Origin: Gordonia rhizosphera NBRC 16068
Lineage (GTDB): Bacteria > Actinomycetota > Actinomycetes > Mycobacteriales > Mycobacteriaceae
Reading direction: 5' to 3'
Assembly (NCBI RefSeq): GCF_000298195.1
Contig: NZ_BAHC01000247.1
Location: 1-64,000 of the forward strand
DNA length: 64,000 nucleotides
Shown: positions 45,201 through 51,539 of the stretch, piece after piece
How the letters are laid out: each line of letters opens with the position of its first letter
Numbering within the stretch: position 1 is the first letter of the stretch
Notes under the pieces: model-generated
Databases searched by the model: none
The model's input: the letters and a program-made list of their open reading frames with translations, nothing else
Told to the model about the DNA's origin: nothing
Position numbers and translations under genes: made by a program

Positions 45201-46286
45201 TTTCCGGGCATCATCGCCCAAGGAGAGCTCCAGGATTTCCTTGAAGGACGATGCTCCGACGTCCGGCGCGGCTTCCATCAAGTGCCGGGAGGCCAACTGC
45301 TGAAACTGTTCCAAAGCCGCCGGGAAGCGCGTCTGAAGCCCTGTAGGGATCAGTCCCTGTTCGAGGGCCTGTTTCCAAATCCCCTCGACCGTCTTGGAAT
45401 CCGTCCGATAGAGCGCCGCGTCGTTGGCGGGAAGCCCAGCACGCAACAACGCATAGAAGAACGCCGGTTCGATGCGGGTGTCGGCGCCCGCAGACGTCGT
45501 CCGGGCACTGAACTGGTCGGCGAGCGCTCCCAGCGCGACCGCGCGGGCATCCCAGCCGGTCTTGTTCGCGAGGTAGGTGACATCCTGGCGCTCGTCGGTC
45601 TCCTGAAGATCGCGCAAGTCGCCCCTGTAGTGGACGGAGAGCGCGGCGATCAGGGTCTCATGCTCCGACCGCAGACTTCTCGACATCTTCTCGTCCAGAA
45701 GGACATTCAAGTCCTTCACTTGGGTGGACACGTCGTAGCGGACGGTGGAGGCGACCAGGAAATGCCCGCCGGAAAAGACGCGCGCCTGCAGGTCCGGCTT
45801 CTGCTTGCCGCGGCGCATGAGTTCGCCATCCAAGAACGAGACCTCGTAGTTGCCGCGCACGTCCGTCGTCGCTTCGGCTAGGACAACGTCACCCCCGACA
45901 GACTTGTCAACCACGACGACGCGCAGTCCATCCACCGACGCGCTGACGCGACTCACGACGCGACCCTCGACGTGATAAGTCACGGCTGGGCCAATGCCCC
46001 CCAGTTCTTCCAGCAGATTGTTCAGAGCGTTTGCCGTCGGTTCGTCCACCTCACCGGTCGGCTGGAGTTGGCGCTCTTGTTGGAAGACTGAGACCAATCC
46101 GCGAGTGAACCGGCCATACCGCTTCGCTTCACGTTCGGGCTTCAGCCCCTCGGCGAGTTCACGCCCGGCTGCCTCGTCACCCCGCAGAAGAAGCTGCCGG
46201 CCAAGAATAACCGTCAGAGCGTCCTGGAGATCGGCTACCTTCTGTCCGCGCATCTGAAGTTTCACAGGCGACGTCACTCTGTTCAT
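39258..46286 (-). CDS. Tc toxin TcA, N-terminal half with peptidoglycan-binding domain
   Basis: This 2342-aa protein is the shell and receptor-binding part of TcA. Residues of about 5-90 look like a peptidoglycan-binding domain (RGQKVADLQDALTVILGRQL, then TRGLVSVFQQE and TGEVDEPTANALNNLL). Residues of about 100-185 resemble a carboxypeptidase-regulatory/transthyretin-like beta domain. The VRP1/Tc signature is near 650-690 (SLFGEMDYCTCEHCRSILSP then AAYLVDLLQFID). A PA14-like domain lies at about 1500-1630 (WSGYLEVPENGFYNVRIDTD). The ABC-toxin/neuraminidase-like region lies at about 1900-2100 (RYRVWEANRKVFLWPENWLE). No signal peptide is seen. GAAGGAG precedes the ATG. Together with the next gene it gives 3449 aa, the size of a long TcA. 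It is first in the toxin operon. Confidence 0.92.
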   Translation of the reverse strand: MNRVTSPVKLQMRGQKVADLQDALTVILGRQLLLRGDEAAGRELAEGLKPEREAKRYGRFTRGLVSVFQQERQLQPTGEVDEPTANALNNLLEELGGIGPAVTYHVEGRVVSRVSASVDGLRVVVVDKSVGGDVVLAEATTDVRGNYEVSFLDGELMRRGKQKPDLQARVFSGGHFLVASTVRYDVSTQVKDLNVLLDEKMSRSLRSEHETLIAALSVHYRGDLRDLQETDERQDVTYLANKTGWDARAVALGALADQFSARTTSAGADTRIEPAFFYALLRAGLPANDAALYRTDSKTVEGIWKQALEQGLIPTGLQTRFPAALEQFQQLASRHLMEAAPDVGASSFKEILELSLGDDARKQRQIADLYTRHTDDPSEFWEAVEGAVGEATARRLQLDGQLAYLTLNNAPLIRKLHAAVGANGLRDSSELVGQGFHGAQRWKEVVGSDPIPLEIRGEDADMKRERYAELLAAQVRLSFPTAVVAQMVKNGETPVGSARLKDAVHTFLTQHEGKFEIGMQPVAQYVARHNLQADVEVIQEITRIQRVYQISPGDEAMNGLLKKGIDSAHAVVRHERDEFVRAFKDDVGGEQNARQIHSKAKQVHAAVLNVALTFLTARNAPGIGVHSPASIVAPTPSPPANAADVLAYGTLESLFGEMDYCTCEHCRSILSPAAYLVDLLQFIDRPASEVPHGFTNPQTVLFDRRPDLQHLSLTCENTHTPLPYVDLVNETLEYYIASGLTLAGYEGYNTDDSVKAEELLASPQFVIDNAYTALAGEHFPPPLPFHQPLENLRRYFHRFETPLPEVMEVLRKDDGLERTSAADYGWRDIWMETLGLSRAEHRLLTEGWRTGRAADAMLTVKRLYGFDPARPDAEVLLGISDPGTDHERRLGLSYAKAFSRRVGVTYEELVEILMTRFVNPNSRLIPRLERLGVSFETLKALRDGTISEAGFDSLVAAGLNPAQYGGDIKAWVRNDDNFGQIMGLLTLTNPTDPEDVCSFDKVELRYSNPDTRVNRPRPFEFIRLIRFIRLWKKLGWTIEQTDRAIVALYPVTRTPDDANDAVNLERLDAGFLSLLPALGVVMRVMNILKLVPKRDLLPLLACFGPIDTHGESSLYRQMFFSPSRIDDAFAEDGYGNYLTNANEKLLDHTETLRGAFTLTASEFSEITAALGYDANTVLTLDNISAVFRRGWLARKLKLSVREFLLLTRFTGYDPFEGPNPVAPAVLRFIGFVRRLSALKLKPVQALYLIWNQDLSGKSMPAEAEVTGFARTLRSGLAAIEESFARVDDPDGTIARAHMALVYGNETTDLFFGLLENTFVTEVEYSHVDHAGKKQSTLEQPILDAAPGRIVYDDFRKRLSYSGVLTTTTREALKAVPGSAQAFKDAVGTLYDENQKVVGPFFARYPALLPLYDAFVASADPLEKRRTTLLEAFLPELKRLRKRQQALQSVSVAAEADIGLASALLEDAAALHAAGDAARPALDEFTAMETAGLAAQFSYAVTAAGNPDLSHNAEASLEYAPSGTTTLPPNATSPAAAISCVWSGYLEVPENGFYNVRIDTDTTAAVTLTLNREQKQISRAQNGGTWENTEPIELRAGALYAISLTVENVKNTVVVRWQTAGRGWEIIPARYLYSETLVANLRLAYVRFLKATALATVLKLTAAEVAHFAVDAAYHVGGEGWLNHLSVTGSPDNPTAAALLKAFAGLLDFSRMKADVSPGDERLLEVLRQPAAATADANGLLYVLTRWEKDSVDALLSRFGKVASDLAHVETLRRVYDAYGCVSKIGTPATALTNVTTNEPAAAAVRSFQASLRARYDESAWLEVLRPINDEMRSVQRDALVAYTLHRMRSNPASAHIDTPGKLFEYFLMDVQMDPCMLTSRIRHALSSVQLFIERCLMNLEPGVSPASIKAKQWEWMKRYRVWEANRKVFLWPENWLEPELRDDQSPFFKEAMSELLQGDITEDRAAEVLTRYLTKLEEVAKLEICGVHYEENGVGTADDVEHVIGRTAGANRKYFCRRHDGSWTPWEQISLDIEDNPVLPVVWKGRLFLFWLKLVEEIQQETPSPPTDANTLADVKPSEAFPNKAPMLVVKVILNWSEFLDGTWQPPRNSDPQELVTQACPKGGTFDRSQLKLSVRRIDDELRGINDGLRVYVSRGSYPHAQFFDLYNSFSNPEVWGSTYFFPNRSMDTATESLTITYYGKVVPEYAEELGSHSILSNSITDRTVDPHHPVSGKPWDSPFFYEDNRHVFHVTTDATLFTVPQWKGIGIVSKMSKPIPSKIPELVVPPGGVDLLNPTIHQPGFGVIDPSPVERFITEDAYINTAIGTPGTVTYGNKIIGPSGS

Positions 46287-46347
46287 TGCGATTCTCCTTC
46301 ACGAGCAGCCCGACCACGACCTCGCACCGCCGGCATGAGGACGCCGC

Positions 46348-46365
46348 CAGGTTGGCGCATATGTC
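46348..46365 (+). repeat. Right flanking direct repeat of the Tc locus
   Basis: CAGGTTGGCGCATATGTC, 62 bases upstream of the first toxin start codon. It is the partner of 27278-27298, with the same 5-mer and 13-mer but no TAG between them. It lies in the probable promoter region, so a regulatory role is also possible. Confidence 0.6.
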
Positions 46366-46572
46366 TTTCACCCCGTTTCACTGAGAAGGTGATCAAGCAA
46401 CACTGGTCAATCGGCAACAGCACCGGCCCCCGTGCAACCGGACAAGGAAGCTGATTGCGGTGGCATCTCGAACCAGCGGGCTCGAGGTCGTTGGGCCTGC
46501 GGATGCGCCCGTGACCCCGAGATCACGCCCGGAAACGTGCGTACGATCGGCACGACTGTCCCCTGTGACCGA

Positions 46573-46815
46573 CTACGTGTCGGAGGTCCTTGTCTTCCGC
46601 TGACTGCTCGACTCCTGGGCAGTGCCGGTGAGAACCTCATCAATCCATGCGCGTATGGCGCCAACGAGGGTTTCTCTGGTGAACCGTTGTCTTCGCTTCG
46701 ACAATGGGTCCACGAGTTCACCCGCCACCTTCCCGCCCTCGTCAACAACTACGCGAAGCACCAGGACGAACTGACGCTTCGCTGAAAGCCTGTCCTCGGG
46801 TTCACCTTCGGTCAC
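46573..46815 (-). CDS. Small conserved-type protein, function unknown (80 aa)
   Basis: This protein of about 80 aa has the layout FVLVLRVVVDEGGKVAGELV then DPLSKRRQRFTRETLVGAIR and AWIDEVL: a strand pair around a glycine turn, then a helix. Small proteins with this pattern (a short beta hairpin followed by RF...LLAFI-type helix) are widespread, but I know no function. It starts with GTG at 46815 behind GAGGG. It lies between the BTAD regulator and the toxin genes on the same strand and may be an accessory or regulatory protein. The basic C-terminus (SSSQRKTRTSDT) is disordered. Confidence 0.55.
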   Translation of the reverse strand: MTEGEPEDRLSAKRQFVLVLRVVVDEGGKVAGELVDPLSKRRQRFTRETLVGAIRAWIDEVLTGTAQESSSQRKTRTSDT

Positions 46816-46970
46816 TGGGCCCTCGTTGTCGTGATTACGAAGGCAGTTATAGTCCCGCCTTCTGACAAGGCGATGAGATTGCGGCACCGATGGGTGAAGA
46901 GCCAGAAAGCTCGCGATGATGTTTTGGTGAGGTCCGCTCGGGGTGGGAGCCTCGGTTCGCTCCGCCGGGT

Positions 46971-47735
46971 TCAGACCTGGCCAGGATCCGTGCGAATGAG
47001 CCGGAAGAGCCGCTCTGTGGCAGGTTCGGGTGCGACAGCGAACTCGCCGTCGAGGATGATCCGACACAGCTTGTATTGCCGAAGTGCCTGGGCCCTCGCA
47101 CCAAGACGGACGTATGAGCGCATAACCATCCTGTGTGCGTCCTCGCGACATGGGTCGATCGCGAGCAGTCGGAGCGCAGTTTCAAGCGCCCTGTCATAGG
47201 CCGCGACTCCGAAATGCGTGTCCGCGAGCCGGGCCAGAGTTGTCAGGCATGCTGCGCGCAACCGCTCACGCTCCAGCAGTGCGGAAATGTCGGGAGCAGG
47301 TGTCAGGTCACCGCGGTAAAGATCGACGGCGCGTTCGTATGACTTGATGGCCGCCCCCGTCGACCCTTCCGAATGCAAGCGGTGTCCTGTCTCGATAGCT
47401 GATTCGAACTCAAGCACATCCACCCTTACACCGCCGTCCAGATTGAGGGCGTAGTGGCTTTCGCTATGCACGATTGGCGGTTGTCCCCCGAGCGCATCGG
47501 CCAGTTGCATCTTCAGCGAGTGCGTCAACGTGTTCAGGCACTGGATTGCTGGCCCAAGCGAGGTCTCCGGCCAGATACGCTCGACCAACGTTTCGCGATG
47601 AATCCCGATGTGCGGGTGCAGGGCCAGACAGCTGAGTAGCTGTTCCGCCTTGCCTCCAGACCGCAGCGACAGAGGACTTCCGGTCTTGAGGACCTGAAAC
47701 GGACCAAGACGGCGAATGAGGACTCCAGCGCTCAC
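46971..47735 (-). CDS. BTAD (SARP-like) transcriptional regulator of the Tc locus
   Basis: This 254-aa protein has an N-terminal OmpR-type winged helix (SGGKAEQLLSCLALHPHIGI, then AIQCLNTLTHSLKMQLADAL) and a C-terminal BTAD helical domain (AIKSYERAVDLYRGDLTP ... AYDRALETALRLLAIDP). This is the compact SARP layout without an ATPase domain. SARPs activate secondary metabolite and other accessory loci in actinobacteria, usually through direct repeats near the -35 region. It starts with GTG at 47735 (SAGVLIRRLGPFQVL) behind GAGGTG. It is co-directional with the 80-aa gene and the three toxin genes, so it is the prime candidate for their activator. Confidence 0.8.
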   Translation of the reverse strand: MSAGVLIRRLGPFQVLKTGSPLSLRSGGKAEQLLSCLALHPHIGIHRETLVERIWPETSLGPAIQCLNTLTHSLKMQLADALGGQPPIVHSESHYALNLDGGVRVDVLEFESAIETGHRLHSEGSTGAAIKSYERAVDLYRGDLTPAPDISALLERERLRAACLTTLARLADTHFGVAAYDRALETALRLLAIDPCREDAHRMVMRSYVRLGARAQALRQYKLCRIILDGEFAVAPEPATERLFRLIRTDPGQV

Positions 47736-48225
47736 CGTGTGACACCTCGCCGAACACGACCGGGCCGGACGGGTTGCGCGAAAGGGAGCTTCCGACCGTA
47801 TCCGACATGCCCGGCCACCAAGTGAGCCGTGATAACCACCCAGCCACCTCCCCGGGTTGCATGACTCTGGCATTCCGCGATTGGGCTAAACCGGATTACC
47901 CATGCGGCAACTCTATTCTTTGCTCGCTCCCCAGTGCGGTGTAAACGGGTTCTTCGCGATTCGAGTGCATTGACCGTACGTGTAGTGCACCGGTGTGCAA
48001 GAGCGATCACCATCGGTGCAGGGTGCGTCCGAAATCGGACCAGTTCCTCGAGGACGCCGGGCAGCGGGCACAGGGAGTTGATGGGCATAACCGCAGGTAG
48101 AAGCACCTTCAACACCTTCCACAGAAGTGGACCGAGGTCCGGTGCGGCTGGGCGGGACGGCGTACCGTGAGATTCAGAGGGTTCCTTCTGGTACAGCGTG
48201 CACCACGAGAAATGAAGGAGTGACC
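47736..48225. other. Divergent intergenic region, regulator and secreted protein
   Basis: No convincing gene occurs in these 490 bases. The region must contain the promoters for the minus-strand regulator and the plus-strand secreted protein. A possible -35 (TTGACC near 47970) lacks a good -10. GAAGGAG at about 48215-48221 is the ribosome binding site of the secreted protein. Confidence 0.6.
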
Positions 48226-48789
48226 ATGACTCTCACGTCGCCCACGGTATCCACCCGCTTACGGCGGGGCCTATCGGCCGTTCTCGTCGCCGGGGCCGCG
48301 GCGGGTATGTCCGTGGCAGGTGTCGGCGCCGCGCGTGCGGCACCGGTCTGCCCGACCAACCTGAACGCGCCTGTCGCGGTGTCCGAGACCGTCGCCGCAC
48401 TTGGAGAGACCTGCACCCAGGCCCAGTTCGATTCGCTGTTCGGCCGGCTCCCCGCCGGTCCGTTGCCGACGAACGTGGTGATGAACGGCCAAACCCGGCC
48501 GGTCGGGGCGCCCAACCCGACGGCCATGGCCGCCGCGGCGGCTGTGTGGTCCGGCAAGCACTTCTACGACGGCTGGCTGAACAACCGGGTTCTGGGCGGC
48601 GAGGGAGTCGCGGCGAACGTCCGATACGGATTGTCGGCGATCGACCGGAAGCCGGTCGTGTGGATCGACTACTCGCGCAGCGGCTTGCCGTTCGCTCACG
48701 ACGAACTGCGCCGCATGCCCAACGGCGTCTACCTCGGCTACGGATTCCTGAACAATGTTCCCCAGGTCGACTTCTGGGTGTGGCGATAG
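48226..48789 (+). CDS. Secreted protein of unknown function
   Basis: This 187-aa protein has a clear Sec signal peptide (RLRRGLSAVLVAGAAAGMSV then AGVGAARAAP) with cleavage near residue 38, leaving about 150 aa. The mature part has two cysteines near the start (PVCPTN and ETCTQAQ), probably a disulfide, and a well-formed C-terminal region (WSGKHFYDGWLNN, GLSAIDRKPVVWIDYSRSG, GVYLGYGFLNNVPQ). I recognise no catalytic motif. GAAGGAG precedes the ATG. It lies beside the Tc regulator but on the other strand, so a link to the toxin is unproven. Confidence 0.75.
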   Translation: MTLTSPTVSTRLRRGLSAVLVAGAAAGMSVAGVGAARAAPVCPTNLNAPVAVSETVAALGETCTQAQFDSLFGRLPAGPLPTNVVMNGQTRPVGAPNPTAMAAAAAVWSGKHFYDGWLNNRVLGGEGVAANVRYGLSAIDRKPVVWIDYSRSGLPFAHDELRRMPNGVYLGYGFLNNVPQVDFWVWR

Positions 48790-48954
48790 CAGACCGGGCG
48801 GATTGGCCCCATACCGTGGTGGGTGCACGCACACCAGTCGATCCCCCGCGACCAGGCGCGCGGACAACTACGGCATCTGGGAAGCTTTGCGCGGACCGTC
48901 GCCGGCGGCACGTCCGCGATCCAGCGCAAACATCATCGCTACTTCCTCAGACTG

Positions 48955-50676
48955 CTATGGTCTGACCTTTGTTCTCGGGGCCCGCCGCCTCGGGGCGGCG
49001 AGTTCCCGAAGCGACGATAGGAAGAGCTCGTCCATCCGTGGGCTCAGTGCCGCCAGGTTTGCGGCGCTGGCATGGCTTGCAGAGCCGAAGACACGTTCGA
49101 GCGAAGCCGTGTCCGTGGCGGCACCCAGCGAGAGGCACAGACACGCAACGCCATCCGCCCGGAGTTCCTCGAGCGCTCGGTGCGCGTCCGCTTCGGCGTA
49201 ACGCCCTTCGTACCCGTCGTCGTACGGAAATCCGTCCGAGAGCACCAACAGCAGTTTGTTGGGCGTGCCGGCCTCCTGTTTCAGAATCGTGCCGGCACCA
49301 CGGATGCCGGCACCGAGGCGGGTGTAACCCGACGGTCGAAGCTGGTTGATCCGCGCACGTCCGATGGCTCCGAAGGGTTGTCCGAAGTTCTTGATCGCCG
49401 GCAGATGAACGGCGTGGCGGCCGTGCGACCGGAACGCGTACACGGCGACCCGGTCGCCGAGTTCTTCCAGCGTTGCAGCGAGTGTCGCGGCCGCACGCCG
49501 CTGGTGATCGTGAACGGCGAGCCCGTCCGAATCGGTGTCGGTCGCAGAGCCCGAGGCGTCGACCAGGATGAGCACCCCGAGTTCGCGCGCGAGGAGGCGG
49601 CGGTCCGTGTACACGTTCTCCGACGGTGAGTGGCCAGAGCGCAGATCAACGGCCAGATCGATGAGCGCCTCGACGTCGAGGTCGTCGCCATCGGGGCTGC
49701 GGCGCACGACCCTACGCCCGAGGCCAACTCGAGACAGGCGTCGTCGGAGCACATCATCCTGCTCGATACCGGCGGAGGATACGTCGGCGGGGACCATCAG
49801 CGGAAAGTCGATCACCCGGCACCAGTCGGCCCGATACCGGCTGCCGAATACGTCCCACTCGGGATGCAGCGCTCCGCCGACGCCGACGGCCGCACCGGGT
49901 CTGTCGCCGTCGGCGAACCGGATATGACTGGGCAGTGGCCGCGCATCCGGCCCCGCTTCCCGCATGCGACGAAGCGAGCGGACCGCCAACTCACCACCCG
50001 GGGCGTCGCTGCTCTCAGATCGTCTACCGCCGAACATCTTTCGGAGGAAGTCTGAGATCATCCGGGAATTGACAACGGGATTCTCGAACAGCCTGAGGAT
50101 CTTGCTGTTCTCAAACAGTTCCTGGGCGTCCTCGTCGTCGTCATCATCCGACTCAGGCAGGTCGATGGGATGGAACTGCAGGCGCAGTTCCTCATCACTC
50201 GCGCGTGCACCCGGTCCGGCGGATGATCCCAGCAGCTTCGATGGCTTGATGGCTCCGTACCACTCCGGCGGATCATCCACGTGGGTGCGGCCTCGTGCCA
50301 TGTCGAGTGACTCGTCCGCGGTGGCCGTGATCGGCGCCGCGTCGGGGCCGATCGAGGCGGCGAGGGGCAGGCGTGCAGCCAGTTCGTCCAACACTCGGTG
50401 CCCCTCCAGGGCTACGTAGCGGCGCGCTGCCGGCGGGTGTCCGCGCAAGCTCTTCACCAGTCGCCGGTCGAGACTGCCCGCTCCGATCAATGCCGCCTGC
50501 ACGATCACCTCGCGCCGCTGCTGCTCGGCAGAGCCTCCCGCCGACACGAACACCACCTGTCCATCGGTGTGCGCGGGAACTCCCGCCGCTGCCACCGCTA
50601 CATCGATCGACCGGCCGGCGAGGTAGCCGGCGAGCAGCCGAAATCGTTCGGGCGCTACGGGGCCGGATTCGTTCAC
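48955..50676 (-). CDS. NorD-type VWA-domain protein
   Basis: This 573-aa protein has a C-terminal von Willebrand A domain with the MIDAS motif DASGS (VLILVDASGSATDTDSDG, about residue 370). The central region is acidic (LPESDDDDDEDAQELFENS). This is the NorD/CbbO-type partner of NorQ-type AAA+ ATPases; such pairs remodel or load metal into a client enzyme. It starts with GTG at 50676, 29 bases behind the norQ-like gene. No nitric oxide reductase or RuBisCO is nearby, so the client is probably the AveC-like membrane protein of the same operon, which is inference. Confidence 0.82.
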   Translation of the reverse strand: MNESGPVAPERFRLLAGYLAGRSIDVAVAAAGVPAHTDGQVVFVSAGGSAEQQRREVIVQAALIGAGSLDRRLVKSLRGHPPAARRYVALEGHRVLDELAARLPLAASIGPDAAPITATADESLDMARGRTHVDDPPEWYGAIKPSKLLGSSAGPGARASDEELRLQFHPIDLPESDDDDDEDAQELFENSKILRLFENPVVNSRMISDFLRKMFGGRRSESSDAPGGELAVRSLRRMREAGPDARPLPSHIRFADGDRPGAAVGVGGALHPEWDVFGSRYRADWCRVIDFPLMVPADVSSAGIEQDDVLRRRLSRVGLGRRVVRRSPDGDDLDVEALIDLAVDLRSGHSPSENVYTDRRLLARELGVLILVDASGSATDTDSDGLAVHDHQRRAAATLAATLEELGDRVAVYAFRSHGRHAVHLPAIKNFGQPFGAIGRARINQLRPSGYTRLGAGIRGAGTILKQEAGTPNKLLLVLSDGFPYDDGYEGRYAEADAHRALEELRADGVACLCLSLGAATDTASLERVFGSASHASAANLAALSPRMDELFLSSLRELAAPRRRAPRTKVRP

Positions 50677-50705
50677 GGCGAGTCACATGCCCTTCGCGCG
50701 ATCGC

Positions 50706-51539
50706 TCACTGGGGCAGCACCGCATCGGCGAGTTCACCGAGCGCGCGTACGACGTCCGGGTCGTCGGACAGGACCCGGACGACCGCTGCCCGCACGGCGC
50801 TGCGCAGGCTGAGTCCCTCGGCGACGAGTCCGCCGGCGAGGATCAGCATCCGGGTGGAAGAGACCTCACGCAGCGGTGAGCCGTCCAGGCTGCGGATCGC
50901 CCGCCCGAGCGTGACCAGCGTCCCCGCGGTCTCGCCATCGATCCCCGCCTCGTGGGCGACGATTTCCGTTTCGATGTCGGCGGGAGGGAAGTCGAGTTCG
51001 ATGGCGACGAAGCGTTGGCGGGTCGACTCCTTGATGTTCTTCAGCACGCTCTGGTAGCCCGGGTTGTATGAGATGACAAGCTGGAAGCCGGGTGCGGCGG
51101 GCAAAGTCGTGCCAAGCCGGTCGAGCGGAAGTTCACGCCGGTGATCGGCGAGTGGATGGATGACCACGGTGGTGTCCTGGCGTGCCTCGACGATCTCATC
51201 GAGGTAGCAGATGGCGCCGTCGCGCACAGCGCGGGTCAGCGGGCCGTCCACCCAGATCGTTTCGCCGCCCCTGAGCAGGAAGCGACCCACCAGGTCAGCC
51301 GAGGTCATGTCCTCGTGGCCCGCGACGGTGACCAACTCCTTTCCGAGTTCGTGCGCCATCGCCTCGACGAACCGTGTCTTGCCGCATCCGGTCGGTCCCT
51401 TCAACAGCACCGGCAGTCCGCGGCGCGCCGCCGCGCGGAACACCTCCACCTCATCTCCGACGGCACGGTAGAACGGGGCCGCCGCAGAGGGTGTGTCCGC
51501 AGCGGGTGAGTCGATGACGGGACGACCGTTGACCGCCAT
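50706..51539 (-). CDS. NorQ/CbbQ-type MoxR AAA+ ATPase
   Basis: This 277-aa ATPase has Walker A KGPTGCGKTRFVEAM, Walker B AICYLDEIVEA, sensor 1 FQLVISYNPGYQ and the arginine-finger region KESTRQRFVAIELDFP. It belongs to the CbbQ/NirQ/NorQ group, which works as a hexamer with a VWA partner. The ATG at 51539 overlaps the stop of the AveC-like gene (TGATG), so translation is coupled. The VWA partner follows directly. It is the motor of a predicted three-gene assembly or activation unit. Confidence 0.87.
   Translation of the reverse strand: MAVNGRPVIDSPAADTPSAAAPFYRAVGDEVEVFRAAARRGLPVLLKGPTGCGKTRFVEAMAHELGKELVTVAGHEDMTSADLVGRFLLRGGETIWVDGPLTRAVRDGAICYLDEIVEARQDTTVVIHPLADHRRELPLDRLGTTLPAAPGFQLVISYNPGYQSVLKNIKESTRQRFVAIELDFPPADIETEIVAHEAGIDGETAGTLVTLGRAIRSLDGSPLREVSSTRMLILAGGLVAEGLSLRSAVRAAVVRVLSDDPDVVRALGELADAVLPQ

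Noticed and set aside
26397-46572. tRNA-Leu as attachment site for a toxin island
   Set aside because: I found no second copy of the tRNA 3' end at the far side, no integrase, and a core-like SRPBCC gene lies between.
46287-46572. Plus-strand open frame 46432-46785 upstream of the toxin operon
   Set aside because: It overlaps the better-supported 80-aa minus-strand gene, begins without a ribosome binding site and has no recognisable features.
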